64,000 bases of DNA from Ditylenchus dipsaci (lineage: Eukaryota > Nematoda > Chromadorea > Rhabditida > Anguinidae). The DNA lies in NCBI GenBank assembly GCA_004194705.1, contig SADC01000886.1, forward strand, positions 682,001-746,000, in the 5' to 3' direction. The notes under the pieces were generated by a model that was given only the letters and a program-made list of their open reading frames with translations, did not search any database and was not told the DNA's origin. A program made the translations under genes and the position numbers. Below, in pieces: positions 1 to 11,798 of this stretch; within the stretch, counting starts at the first letter, position 1; every line of letters begins with the position of its first letter.

Positions 1-464
1 GTGGGCAGGAGATCCCGAGCTGGGTTGGATGTCCTGAAAATGGACATGAGATCCCGGCTGGGTTAGATGTCCTTGAAAACAGCATGAGATCCCGAGCTGG
101 GTTGGATGTCCTGAAAGTGGGCATGAGATCCCGAACTGGTTGGATGTCCTGAAAATGGGCATGAGATCCCGGGCTGGGTTGGACGTCGTAAAAGTGGGCA
201 TGAGATCCCGAACTGGGTTGGATGTCCTGAAAATGGGCATGAGATCCCGGGCTGGGTTGGACGTCGTAAAAGTGGGCATGAGATCCTGGACTGGGTTGGA
301 TGTCTTGCAAATGGGCATAAGATCCCGAACTGGGTTGGATATCCTGAAAATGGGCATGAGATCCCAGATCCAACCCGGACTGGGTTGGATGTCCTGAAAA
401 TAGACATGAAATCCCGGGCTCGGTTGCATGTCTTAAAAATATGCATATGATCCCAGGCTGAGTT
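1..464. repeat. 39-bp minisatellite, about 11 copies
   Basis: A tandem repeat of a 39-bp unit containing GATGTCCTGAAAATGGGCAT and GAGATCCCGGGCTGGGTTG runs from the window edge and decays near 464, so the array continues to the left. The unit is 13 codons, so both strands stay open for long stretches with a 13-residue period. That openness is a by-product of the period and is not evidence of a gene. Copies differ by substitutions and small indels. Confidence 0.93.
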
Positions 465-760
465 AAATTTTTAAAGTCTCACTTCAAAATTGATGTTTGA
501 TGTACCCACGTTATCTAAGAAACTTATAATGTTGTAAAAATGTGTTTAAAACAATATTCAAATAGTACGCGGTTAATTGTTCAATAAAAAGCTTTTTTTA
601 TTGTAAAATTTTGGCCGCTTTAAGCGGCCATCTAGCACCAGTACGACGCGCGTAGCGCGTTTAAAATCCTACAAAGTTTTTAAGTTAAAATAAGTTGAAT
701 TTTTTGTATTTTGTCAGAATATATATGCTCCTGGGCTCCCCTAGTTTTTGAGTGAGAATT
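465..760. other. AT-rich spacer, no gene seen
   Basis: Low-complexity AT-rich DNA. The only structure is a short palindrome GGCCGCTTTAAGCGGCC near 613-630, followed by a CG-containing patch, GACGCGCGTAGCGCG. Confidence 0.5.
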
Positions 761-1545
761 TTTTTTTCGTAAGAGCGAATTTTCGTAAGAAACTTTTTCG
801 TAAGAGCGAATTTTCGTAAGAAAGTTTTTCGTAACAGCGAATTTTCGTAACAAGGTTTTTCGTAACGCGGTTTTCAGTAACATTAGTGATATGTTAAGTT
901 GCTTTTTTCGCTTTTTGATCCTCCTTTGATGTTTCTTATAGCTTCTGTGATGTTTTGACCGAAAATAGTTAAGAAAAAAATGAAACAGTCAGAGGGTGGA
1001 ATCGAACCACTGGTGAAAAAAATTCATTGCATCAACTTACCTACTGCACCATACATGCCACTTATGGGAAATAGCTATGTGTAGTATATAATATATGAAT
1101 TCTAGCTCGGAGTTTTTCACCATGCTTCTGGGTATTTCTGCTGGTCTCCTAATGGATGAAAAATCTGGGGGTCAACTAATTATCAAAATTTTCAGTCATG
1201 TGACCTATGCTTACCAACTTTTGTGCTCATACAGTTAATATTCATATAATTAACTGTTCGAAGTGTCAAACAGTGACAGAAAGGCCAAAACAAATGAATC
1301 AGATGAAATCCTGAATTAGAAAAATTGATTAAAAGTGAAAAAAATTTCGATTATTTCCTTTTACGAAAGAAATTCGTTACGAAAATTCACTGTTACGAAA
1401 TAGTTTCTTACGAAAATTCGCTGTTACAAAAAAGTTTCTTACGAGTTTTCGCTGTTACGAAACTGTTTCTCACGGAAATGTTTCTTACGAAAGTTCGTTC
1501 TTACGAAAGTTCGCTCTTACGAAATTGTCTTCTTACGAAACATCC
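761..1545. mobile_element. Element with inverted CGTAAGA word arrays
   Basis: The left arm (about 761-885) repeats words such as TTTTCGTAAGAGCGAA. The right arm (about 1360-1545) repeats the complement, TTCTTACGAAAATTCGC. The two arrays face each other across about 475 bp, as expected for a non-autonomous transposon with repeated subterminal words. No target duplication was identified. Confidence 0.6.
990..1062 (-). other. tRNA-like sequence (A and B boxes), probable SINE head
   Basis: On the minus strand TGGTGCAGTAGG fits the pol III A-box and GGTTCGATTCC the B-box, about 35 bases apart. The flanks of the B-box can form a T-arm. No convincing anticodon or acceptor stem forms, so this is a tRNA-derived relic rather than a working tRNA. 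It lies between the word arrays of the surrounding element. Confidence 0.5.
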
Positions 1546-1859
1546 TACAGCCGTTTACCACTCATTTTGTAGCTGAGAATCTTGGCTACAAAACGAGTGG
1601 CGAACTTTTGAAAAATGTTAAAAAAATCCATGGTAAAAACACAACGCCACAAATATTGCTTTTGAAATAAAACGAACGAACTTTTGACACGACCTAATAT
1701 GAGAAGTATATACTTAAAACCATCGCAATTTGAATTGTCGCAATTTGAAATGTCGCAAGCTGCTCCTGCCCAAATTTGCAAGGATTTTGATTTCGCGAGT
1801 CGTTTTTAAAAATCCTGCAATTTTCTGATTCACACCCGCGATATTTTGAAAATAGGGTG
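1546..1859. other. AT-rich spacer
   Basis: No gene seen. The stretch at 1778-1830 resembles 3655-3730 in direct orientation (GCAAGGATT followed by AGTCGTTT), so the surroundings share an older repeat. Confidence 0.4.
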
Positions 1860-2394
1860 TTTTTTTGGCTGAGCCCAAAGTATCTTAGAAAAAATTTAAC
1901 TGAGCAAAAATTCATCTAACAATAAATTCAAATGAGAAACAATATGTCTTGGCAAGATTTGTTTCCGAAATAATTTTTTAGTATTTAAGTGTTTCTAGAA
2001 ACAATATTTTCCGCACTGAATAAAGTGATCAATAAAATATCTAATACAGTTGACCTTCGATATAATATACCATTGATGCAGGCCATCTCTAACTGGCTGT
2101 ACAACACTATATAAAATGAGAGTTTCAGGTAGACTAAAAAATTTTCATTTAGATAGTCGCAATTTCACGGGTTTCGAATCCAATTACCTAAAAACCATAA
2201 TTTGAGTTTTTTGTCGTTTGGCCACCTGGATCACCGGTCCAGGTGAATATCCATCTGAATGGCTGGAAAAAAAAAGTTAAATCAAAATAAAAAGACTGAT
2301 TGTTATCCAGGTAACTCCAGAGTAGGGGTATATTCACCCAAATGACCTGAAAAGTCAAACGCTCGTCATTTTATATCTAAAATTAATGTGATAA

Positions 2395-2875
2395 AAAGGT
2401 ATGCGCCCAGATGGATTCAAACCAGCAACCTCTAGATCACCCCTTAGAATCGCTCAGAACTCTATTTAGAGTGACCAAACCAAGTGGTCGTCCACTTGGA
2501 TCAATTTTTTTTTCACGTTTTCGGGTTCAAAAACAATTTTTCTGCGCTAATTCAAACATGCGGAAGATGGTTTCACAGTGGTAAAATCACGTTTTATCGA
2601 GAAATTTCTAAATTATTGCGAGTTCTTGATTTATCAAAATCAAGAACTCACAGTAACTCAAAAATTTCTCGATAAAACGTAATTCTACCACTGTCAAACC
2701 ATCTTCAACATGCTTGGATTAGTGCAGAAAAGTTATTTTGGTAACCAAAAACGGAAAAAAAAATTTGATCCAGGTTGACGACCACTTGGTTTGGTCACTC
2801 TGGATGGAGTTCTAAGCGATTCTAAGGGGTGATGTAGAGGTTGCTAATACGAATCCCCTGGGCGGAGATCTTTTT
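2395..2875. mobile_element. Hairpin element, CCAAACCAAGTGGTCG family
   Basis: A nearly complete palindrome centred near 2640. The left half contains CCAAACCAAGTGGTCGTCCA and the right half its complement; the arms continue outward through ACTCTATTTAGAGTGACC. Related palindromes occur at 46450-46790 and 50590-50895, and the same sequence forms the outer part of the 38713-42513 arms. No ORF is carried, so it is a miniature foldback. Confidence 0.75.
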
Positions 2876-3049
2876 TCATCTTGTTTGGGTGGTGTAGAGT
2901 AGGGTTGGCCTCCCCTCCTGCTTTTCGGGGTGCGGGGGGAGATTAGCCTAAAAAATTTTGGCTTGGGGCTTAAAGCTTTCGCCACCCATCTGACGTCAAG
3001 GCCACGCTAGTGCCCTCAATTCTAGTGTAGAGGTCCATATACTCATCAC

Positions 3050-3090
3050 CAAGGTTGCTGGTTCGAACCCTTCCGGGTGCAATCAGTCCT
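3050..3090 (+). other. B-box-like tRNA fragment
   Basis: GGTTGCTGGTTCGAACCC contains a consensus B-box (GGTTCGAAC). No paired A-box or cloverleaf is evident. It may be the remnant of a tRNA-derived SINE. Confidence 0.25.
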
Positions 3091-3599
3091 GAGTAGAGCA
3101 CCTCGATTCATGGTCCTGGTCACTAGGTGCTTAACGGCCATCTAAAAGCATAAGGTGCTTTTAGATGGTTTGGGTTGATTTGGGGTGGAGACTATGCAAC
3201 TAATTATTTAAAAGAAAATTTTTTTGCGAAATAGTTTTGTCAAAGAACAATTATTTTGGAAACAAATCTTGCCAAGACCAATTGTTTCTCATTTGAATTT
3301 ATTGTTAGATGACTTTTTGCTCACACGTGTCAGTTGAATTTTTTCCAAGATACTTTGTGTTCAGTTGTGGGTGTGCCGTTTTTTTTTTATCAAGACCCAT
3401 GAGTCTTAGCGAAAAAATTATATAATTTTGAAAAACTACTGGTAAAATCAGAATTCCCGTAACTTTTGGACTTGACTAGCCAAAAATAAATAAAGGAATC
3501 GTCAAAAATAGAGACACCATCGCCGAGCTTTTTAAAAATAAGCGGAAAATTGGCTGGACACTAGTTTTTTTATTTTAAAATGGCGCAAACGCAGTCCAA

Positions 3600-4100
3600 A
3601 TACCAATTGCCAAACACCGATGCCGGCACCCGTGCAACCATAATCTGTCTGGTCCTAAAAATTGCAAGGATTGTGATTTGACCAGTCGTTTCTCCAAAAT
3701 TATGCAATTTTCCCATACAAATACCTAAAGCAGCTCAATGGCGCATTGTCCTATATGAGACGAACTTCAAACATGTTTTTCTCAGCCACTACTAAAGCTA
3801 TCGATGTCTGGTTTTTTTTGTCGTACAGTACGCGGATAAACAATACTGTTGTTGCAAAATAATCTATAATTTTAACTTCAAAACATTGAAAAATGTTTTT
3901 TTTCAAAACTTAATTTTTGGCCTTTTTGGACCCGATAAGTTTTCCGAAATTTTCACATGATATGTTGTGCTTTTTTCTGTAACTAACAAAGATAATCGCT
4001 TTTTTACAACTTGGTAAAAAATATTTTGAGAAATTAATCATTTGTAAATGAAAAAATCATTTTAAAATTTGTCCCATGTGTGGGACAGTGCGCACTAAAG
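3600..4100. other. Non-coding, presumed H4 intron or flank
   Basis: AT-rich, with no ORF and no sequence resembling the second half of histone H4 on the minus strand. If the H4 first exon is functional, this belongs to its intron. Confidence 0.4.
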
Positions 4101-4103
4101 GGT

Positions 4104-4536
<433 letters not shown>

Positions 4537-4637
4537 TCAATGGAAAAAGAGAAAAGTAGGAAGAAATATTAAAATTATTAGAACAATAGATTAACTAACT
4601 GAAAAACAAAATATCTTGAGATTCGACGAACTCTCGC

Positions 4638-4645
4638 TATTTATA
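4638..4645 (-). promoter_or_regulatory. TATA box for H4
   Basis: TATAAATA on the minus strand, within CACCATATAAATAGCGAG, about 110 bp upstream of the H4 start codon. A pyrimidine tract ending TTTTTCAG lies between it and the ATG, so the leader may also be spliced. Confidence 0.6.
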
Positions 4646-4785
4646 TGGTGGCCATTGCAGTCGACGACCACGAGGGAATCATTTACATAAGAAAGTGTTT
4701 TTAAAGGGACTTCGTGGTAGGACAAGCTGAGGCTATGACGAAAGTGTTGTTGGGCTGGAAAATAAAAGTATTTGTGGATATATAG

Positions 4786-5189
4786 TAGAGTTGGCCCGGA
4801 ATTCCGGTCCTTTTTTGAATTCCGGCTTCGGTCGCGAAAAAATATGTAATTCCGGTTCCGGTTCCCATTTTCACAAAACTAAAATTCCTGTTCCGGTCCA
4901 AATATCAATTCCGAGCCCAAATCTATCATAATTATGCTCTTGCTCGGCTGATTTTGAACACGTATTTTGAACTTTTGAACGAATTTTCCTTGTTAAATAT
5001 CAATATATACAAAAAATCATGTAAACCGGCAGCGATTTTTTTCGAAAACTTCTTTTTTTCGACTCCGGTTTTGGTTTCGGCAAAAGTAAAATTCCGGTTT
5101 CGGTTTCTACGAAAATCAAATTCCGGTTCCGGTTTTCGCAAATATAAAATTCCGGTTCCGATCCAAATATCGATTCCAAGCCAACTCTA
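4786..5189. mobile_element. hAT-type element, word GGTTCCGG, TSD ATATATAG
   Basis: Ends TAGAGTTGG and CCAACTCTA are inverted. Perfect 8-bp direct repeats ATATATAG flank it at 4778-4785 and 5190-5197, the hAT signature. Both ends are filled with repeats of AATTCCGGTTCCGGTT, inverted between the halves. There is no transposase. The same nonamer ends are used at 15815-17629 with a different repeated word. Confidence 0.88.
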
Positions 5190-5531
5190 ATATATAGGTT
5201 GATATTGATCGGTTTGTGAAGCAGAAATAAGGACGATTAGGGTTTTGGTTTACTTGCGGAGAAACCGTATCCAGAAAGTCAATCAAAAATATAAATTATT
5301 GTGCTTTTTTGACATTGAGTTCTATTTTGAGTGACAAAGACTTTCCAAAACAGTATTTACTGTTGACGGTTTTTGTTTTCTTCATTATTTTTAAATTAGC
5401 TGAAAGGAAAGAACACAAATTCGTAAAAAAATAAAGTAAAAAATAATGATATGGGTATAAGTAAACACTTAGTGTTTCAAGTAGTCCTAGAGGCTTCTCC
5501 AAGCCTCAATTTTTTTGGGTGACAGGTGCTG

Positions 5532-5665
5532 GTACCCAATAGTGCTGATGACAACCCAATATATTGGTATTGGGTGAATTGGGTCTGATTTAGGTCAAAA
5601 ATATTGTATTGGGATATTGGGTGTGTACTTTTTGAAATATTGGGTATTGGTATTGGTTCTTCAAC
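5532..5665. repeat. TATTGGGTAT word array
   Basis: The word TATTGGGT(AT) and its complement occur about ten times, starting after CAGGTGCTGGTACCC, which looks like a hAT-style end. The BED-finger remnant begins 150 bp downstream, so this may be the left end of a once autonomous hAT element. The matching right end was not found. Confidence 0.5.
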
Positions 5666-5815
5666 AGAAAGTTGTGACTATTTGTAGTTCACTTTTTCAA
5701 GTTATATTTGTTCTGGCGCGATTAGAAGAAGCAGAAAATCCTTCTCACTCACAATTTCAATCAGCTTTTGTTTTTTTGGTCGCTCTTTGCCGGTGCACGC
5801 TTTTTGTTTTAAAAA

Positions 5816-6100
5816 ATGACCTTACTTTGGAAGATTGAGATCGAACGCGAAGAAAGATATCAATTGCTATTCACAAAGCTGTCGCAGACCGATGTCCGGC
5901 GCAATGAATGCCACCAAGTGGTCAAAAAGAGCAATTATGGGACTTCAAACATCAAAACGCACCTTGCGAAGCATCCAGTTCACTTCAAGAAGCTAGAAGA
6001 TGCCAAAAAGTTTGAAGAGACAAACAAAGAGGAAATGCAAAAAGGTTTGGCGAAATTTGTCTTTCGTGGAAACTTTAAAATTTCCAAACTTTCATACTAA
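5816..6100 (+). pseudogene. hAT transposase N-terminal BED-finger fragment
   Basis: An open stretch of 94 codons with a BED-type zinc-finger pattern: NECHQVVKKSNYGTSNIKTH followed by LAKHP. The closing Cys and both His are present. The first Cys expected three residues earlier is Arg (CGC where TGC is usual), so the finger is probably defective. A lysine- and glutamate-rich linker follows and the reading frame then ends with no catalytic core. BED fingers bind subterminal repeats in hAT elements, and the word array at 5532-5665 is adjacent. The exact start codon is uncertain. It is a decayed copy. Confidence 0.6.
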
Positions 6101-7411
6101 CCGTTATTACAGTCAGGAATACCCCTTTTAAATTTTTTGCTAGAAATATCATTGTTTACTTAAAATTATAGGGCTCTCATTGTATCAAATTCAAAAAACT
6201 TCATTTTTTATACGACAAGAGTAAACTTAGCTGACCCACGGCAAGAATAAAGTAACAGAGTACTGTGTTTAAAAAAAGACGTTGGAAAAAAGAATAAACG
6301 AAGACGTTAAAGTTCATAGGCAAAATGTTCGTAGCCCGTCGGAAGCTTGATAACTTTTCAAAAGTTACAGCTTCGCGTCTTCGCGTGTGTAGATAGTTTA
6401 AGAAAGTTCAATAAATTTTTTTTTGCTGAAACGTAGCGTCTTGATTTTCATGTAAGGGTCGATCTTCTATACAATGATGACCCTAAGTCTCCTCGACTGA
6501 CTTTTTTTCAAAATATTGACTTTTCGCGTATTTGTTTATTTTCTGCTCTGTTTTTGTCCCATCGGTAATAACTGTGCTACGCGCTTTATTCTGTGCGCGG
6601 AACGTAAATTGGAGTACTTTCCATTTATGTTGAGAAAGTGAAAATTCTTGGGAAAAAAAGTTGGGAAAATAAAACCTCCGCTAGTAGGGTCGAAAATCAT
6701 AACTTTCAAAAAAAAATATAACACTGAAACACATTATTTATTAAATATAGATACAAACATGGGCCTTCATTCAGTTTTTGCGCGTACACGCCGAAAGACT
6801 GCCATTTTCATTAAAGTCATGGTACGTATATGTTGCCACCTGTAACTTACCAGAGTGACTTAAGCTTTGCGCTGAGCATGCTTTGGCTGTTTTTCTTTCT
6901 TGTTGGCTGATCCACTGAGGACACAAAATTATTGTTAGAAATCGATATCTGAACATAACTAATTTACGATTTCACTTTATGATGGGTAAAAAAATTTTAA
7001 TTTATGATGATTAATTCGAAGCTCATGGATAGGTTTTGGAACTAGATTCTTATATGACAAATTTGGAATTTAAAAGGGCAATACTTTTTTTGTCCCAGAT
7101 TCACTTTATTTTGTCCCAGATTTGATTTTGCATGCACTAAACAAGCTTCTTACTGGTCTAGGTTACACTTATCACTGGCCATGCTAGCGTATGACATGTT
7201 GTTTATTTTTGCAAGCACAGCGACTTAAATTGCATGTTTAAGATACTTCAATGCGAACAGCTGAAGGCAAAAGTCTAACAGAACAATTATTGTGAAAATG
7301 CATAACCATGTTTTTGTATAACAAGAGAAAGATAAATTTACGTAACTATTCTTATTGATTAATGAAAAAACGAACTTTTTCGTAAAACAAACATTTTCTT
7401 AAATTCCTTAT
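6101..7411. other. AT-rich intergenic DNA
   Basis: Only short shadow ORFs are present. No conserved gene or clear element was recognised. A copy of the CTAGTAGGGTC repeat end is present near 6680. Confidence 0.4.
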
Positions 7412-7530
7412 AGATTTTTCCGGCGCCCGGCGCCAAAAAATGACCGGCGCCACGTTATGCGCTCGGCGCCGATTTTTTGAAAAACCCGGCGCCTCCACAA
7501 TAAGCACAGCTTACTGGCGCCCGGCGCCAA
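7412..7530. repeat. GGCGCC word cluster
   Basis: CCCGGCGCC or GGCGCC occurs about six times in an otherwise AT-rich setting, separated by A-runs. It resembles the subterminal word arrays of the other elements. A similar cluster (GGCGCGCGGCGC, GCGCCGGCGCC) is at 56680-56730. Confidence 0.55.
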
Positions 7531-7699
7531 AAAAAAATTGCGTGCAACTATGCCCTCAGCCATTTTTGAGATTAGTTAATGTTTCAGTCACAACTGGCTA
7601 AATGCTTAGTTTTTACTTATATAGCAGAAATTTTTCATAAATCAATTTTTAAAACCTGATACCTGATTTGGATGCCTGAGGACATAGTGATAAAAATTC

Positions 7700-7945
7700 T
7701 CGAACCTAGTAGCGAATACAACCGAGTACTCTTTTCGGGTGGTTCACCTCGGTCCCCCAAGGCAAAAAGTCAAATTTTGGTCAAATTTTTTATTTCAAAA
7801 AATTAACTTTTCATGTCAGAAAATGCCTAAAACACCTTGTTTTCGTTTTAGCGCATAAAATTTACTTAGAAATGGTTAAAACACGATTTTAAGAAAAAAA
7901 AATTTTGGGGGTGGCGGATGGGTTTTATTCGCTACTAACGCCTAA
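7700..7945. repeat. Short inverted-end repeat (CTAGTAGCGAATA)
   Basis: TAGTAGCGAATA near 7706 and TATTCGCTACTA near 7925 are inverted. The same terminal motif after a G-run recurs near 9530 and 33100, so this is probably an eroded miniature element. Confidence 0.4.
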
Positions 7946-8200
7946 TTTTATTCAAAAATAAGTTGTTTTTAATGAAAACATGAAAATTTGAATTTCGGGC
8001 CAGCTTTTGACTGAAAGTTATAAAACTATTTTTTAAAGTTGAATTCCGCTCAAGACTCAGATGTTTAATGTGGGTAAATCTGCCTTTTTTATAGAATCAC
8101 TCAGAAATCTATCTAATTTTTTAATTTTTTTTTTTGCATTATTCGTCTTTTTTATCGTAGCCATACGTACGATCTTCAACTTAAATATTTTTTAAACCAA

Positions 8201-8206
8201 TTTATT
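8201..8206 (-). promoter_or_regulatory. Candidate poly(A) signal of H2B
   Basis: AATAAA on the minus strand, about 140 bp after the H2B stop codon. No histone stem-loop is seen between stop and signal, so the mRNA is presumably polyadenylated. Confidence 0.45.
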
Positions 8207-8343
8207 GAGACAAAATAAATTATTGAACTCACTCATACCAAGTCATCATAGCAGAAAATTTACAAAAGTAAACAAAGTGGATTTTTAAATCAAGGATGCT
8301 TTATGCAAAATAGAAAAAAAATTTAGAGAAGAGCCAGCTTCTT

Positions 8344-9874
<1,531 letters not shown>

Positions 9875-10640
9875 TTAGTTTTTGAGGATCAACAGTCAAA
9901 CGAAGTAGCAGTAGAGAAGAACGAGATTAGCTGAAAAATAAGACAATTATATTAATTAAAAAACTAATTTTTGGAATTATATGTGTGGAAATTCACTCAA
10001 GTTCGATTCCACCCGAAGTCTAGCAATATTTTTTTACTAAGATTGACATTTTTGAGTAATATGACCGCTAAACAAAAAATTATATGGTTTTTAGTATAAG
10101 GAGATTTGTACACCGAGCAACACTTTTTCATGCGGCAAAAGTTTTTTTGATTTTTCGACAAAAAAATATCTTTTTTGCGTCAAGTTTAGACCACGCCACA
10201 GAGAAAGTGAGAAATTCAGAATATCGGGAAAAAACATATGTACTTTGTCGCTTCTAGTATCAAGGCAAAAATTCCCGAAATGATACTCGGAAGAAAAAAG
10301 TATTAATCTCGTGATGTCAAAAATTTGATTTTTCCCACAAAAATCTGTGTCGTGCCCTTTGAACTGTTTGATTTCCGGCCGAAAACATTAAAAAAAATCT
10401 TCTGAAATTTTAGATAGAAATATTGTTAGACCCAGGTGGGATGGAATTTGACTTGTTTTTTTCGCCTGTAACTAGACTTTTGAACAAACAATGGGCTTCA
10501 TATATAAATTTTCAGGAAAATCAGATACTCAATTCAAAAGTTAGCGGAATTTCTACACAAAATGACCAAGCAAAAAATAATTTAACAAAACCCCAAATAC
10601 ACCGCTCAAAAAACAAGTCAAAAAAGCAATTAAAGAAGCA
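9875..10640. other. H2B leader side of the divergent intergenic region
   Basis: AT-rich with no conserved ORF. A GT-AG leader intron for H2B is possible here, because the nearest good TATA box lies about 780 bp from the H2B ATG. Confidence 0.35.
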
Positions 10641-10656
10641 GTGTGCACATTTTGTC

Positions 10657-10803
10657 TATATATACTAGTAGGTGGTGTGGGCGTGACCATCTAAAGCAGA
10701 CCCTATTGGCTAGATTTTAGGAGCGAACACAAACGGCAATATAGCTGATTGGGTAGAATAACAAGAGAGAGATAACCACCCACTCCACTTGCTACTATAT
10801 AAA
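10657..10803. promoter_or_regulatory. Probable bidirectional H2B/H2A promoter
   Basis: Two TATA-like boxes face outward: TATATATA at 10657-10664 (serving the minus strand) and TATATAAA at 10796-10803 (plus strand). Between them ATTGG (CCAAT complement) occurs at 10705-10709 and 10748-10752. This layout is typical of divergent H2A-H2B promoters in animals. It lies roughly midway between the two start codons, implying spliced or long leaders. Confidence 0.55.
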
Positions 10804-11094
10804 TTATGACTGCATTTAGTTGCATTTCTCCTACTGATTTTTCTTTTATTATTTATACTCGATTTACCTGTTAAATTTGACTCTTTTGAATTGAATAATA
10901 AGAGGTTAATTCTAGTCCGGATTAAATTTCTATAATGTCATGTGCGAGAATTTTTAAGATTTATTTTCATATTTCTTAAAAAATCTCCCTGTCTATACTT
11001 TATCTCTGAATTTTCACTAAACTTGAAGGGGAGAGGCTTGAGCGCATTTTTGCACATAGCTCTTGTCTTAATTAACTAATTAACATCTATTAAC

Positions 11095-11524
11095 TAGGGT
11101 GGTGCGGTTACGGTTTATTTTTGGATCCGGTTTATTTTTTCTCAGACATTTTTATCAAAGATTTGACAGAAATTTTTACATTTTGCGGACCCCTAATACT
11201 AAAATTTCTTCTTCTTCAAAATAGGATATTAAACGTACAAAAAAATAAACAATAGTTGCACTAAAAACCGGTTAACCGAAAGAAATCGGAAAAAAAACCG
11301 ACCGGTTTTTTTTAACCGGTTTTTTTTTCCTGATTTCTTTCGGTTAACCGGGTTTTTAGTGCAACTATTGTTCATTTTTTTCTACGTTTAATATCACATT
11401 TTGAAGAAGAAGAAATCTTAGTATTAGGGGTCCGCAAAATGTAAAATTTCTGTCAAATCTTTGATAAAAATGTCTGAGAAAAAATAAACCGGATCCAAAA
11501 ATAAACCGTAACCGCACCACCCTA
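11095..11524. mobile_element. hAT-type hairpin, word AACCGG, TSD CTATTAAC
   Basis: A perfect 8-bp duplication CTATTAAC lies at 11087-11094 and 11525-11532, with inverted ends starting TAGGGTGGTGCGGTTACGG. The element is almost wholly palindromic, with AACCGGTTAACCG-type words at the centre. No ORF. It lies between the bidirectional promoter and the H2A start, so in the H2A leader or its intron. Confidence 0.88.
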
Positions 11525-11798
11525 CTATTAACATGGAAAAGGCTGTGTCTACCTTTCGCTGAACTCGCTGAACACAATGGCTAAAAAAATTACAAATAGG
11601 ACGGCTTCGAAAGGATTAAACAGTTTCTCGATCCTACTGTTTTTTTTTTCGCGAAAATCTTATAAAACTGTTTATTATCACTGTAAAATCATTATCATTG
11701 TTAAATCTCCAAATTTAATTACTTACTTATTAAATTCATACTCTTCAGTTGTCCAATTCTTCTTTTCTATTGCTTGATCCATCCATTGCCTATCAAAA

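Larger units (their letters stand above)
1860..3385. repeat. Inverted repeat, arms about 125 bp
   Basis: The arm at 1860-1985 matches the complement of 3240-3385. Both share AATAAATTCAAATGAGAAAC and GGCAAGATTTGTTTCC. The 1.25-kb spacer holds the 2395-2875 hairpin and the CCAGGTGG-type palindromic word at about 2223-2270. It is probably a foldback element with later insertions. Confidence 0.55.

Noticed and set aside
63..446. Open frames of 127 and 85 codons over the first 450 bp
   Set aside because: They are produced by a 39-bp tandem repeat whose unit is a multiple of three and lacks stops; both strands are open and no domain is present.
8319..8343. A histone 3' stem-loop after the H2B stop
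   Set aside because: GGCTCTTCTC is present but no matching GAGCC arm follows, so the stem cannot form.
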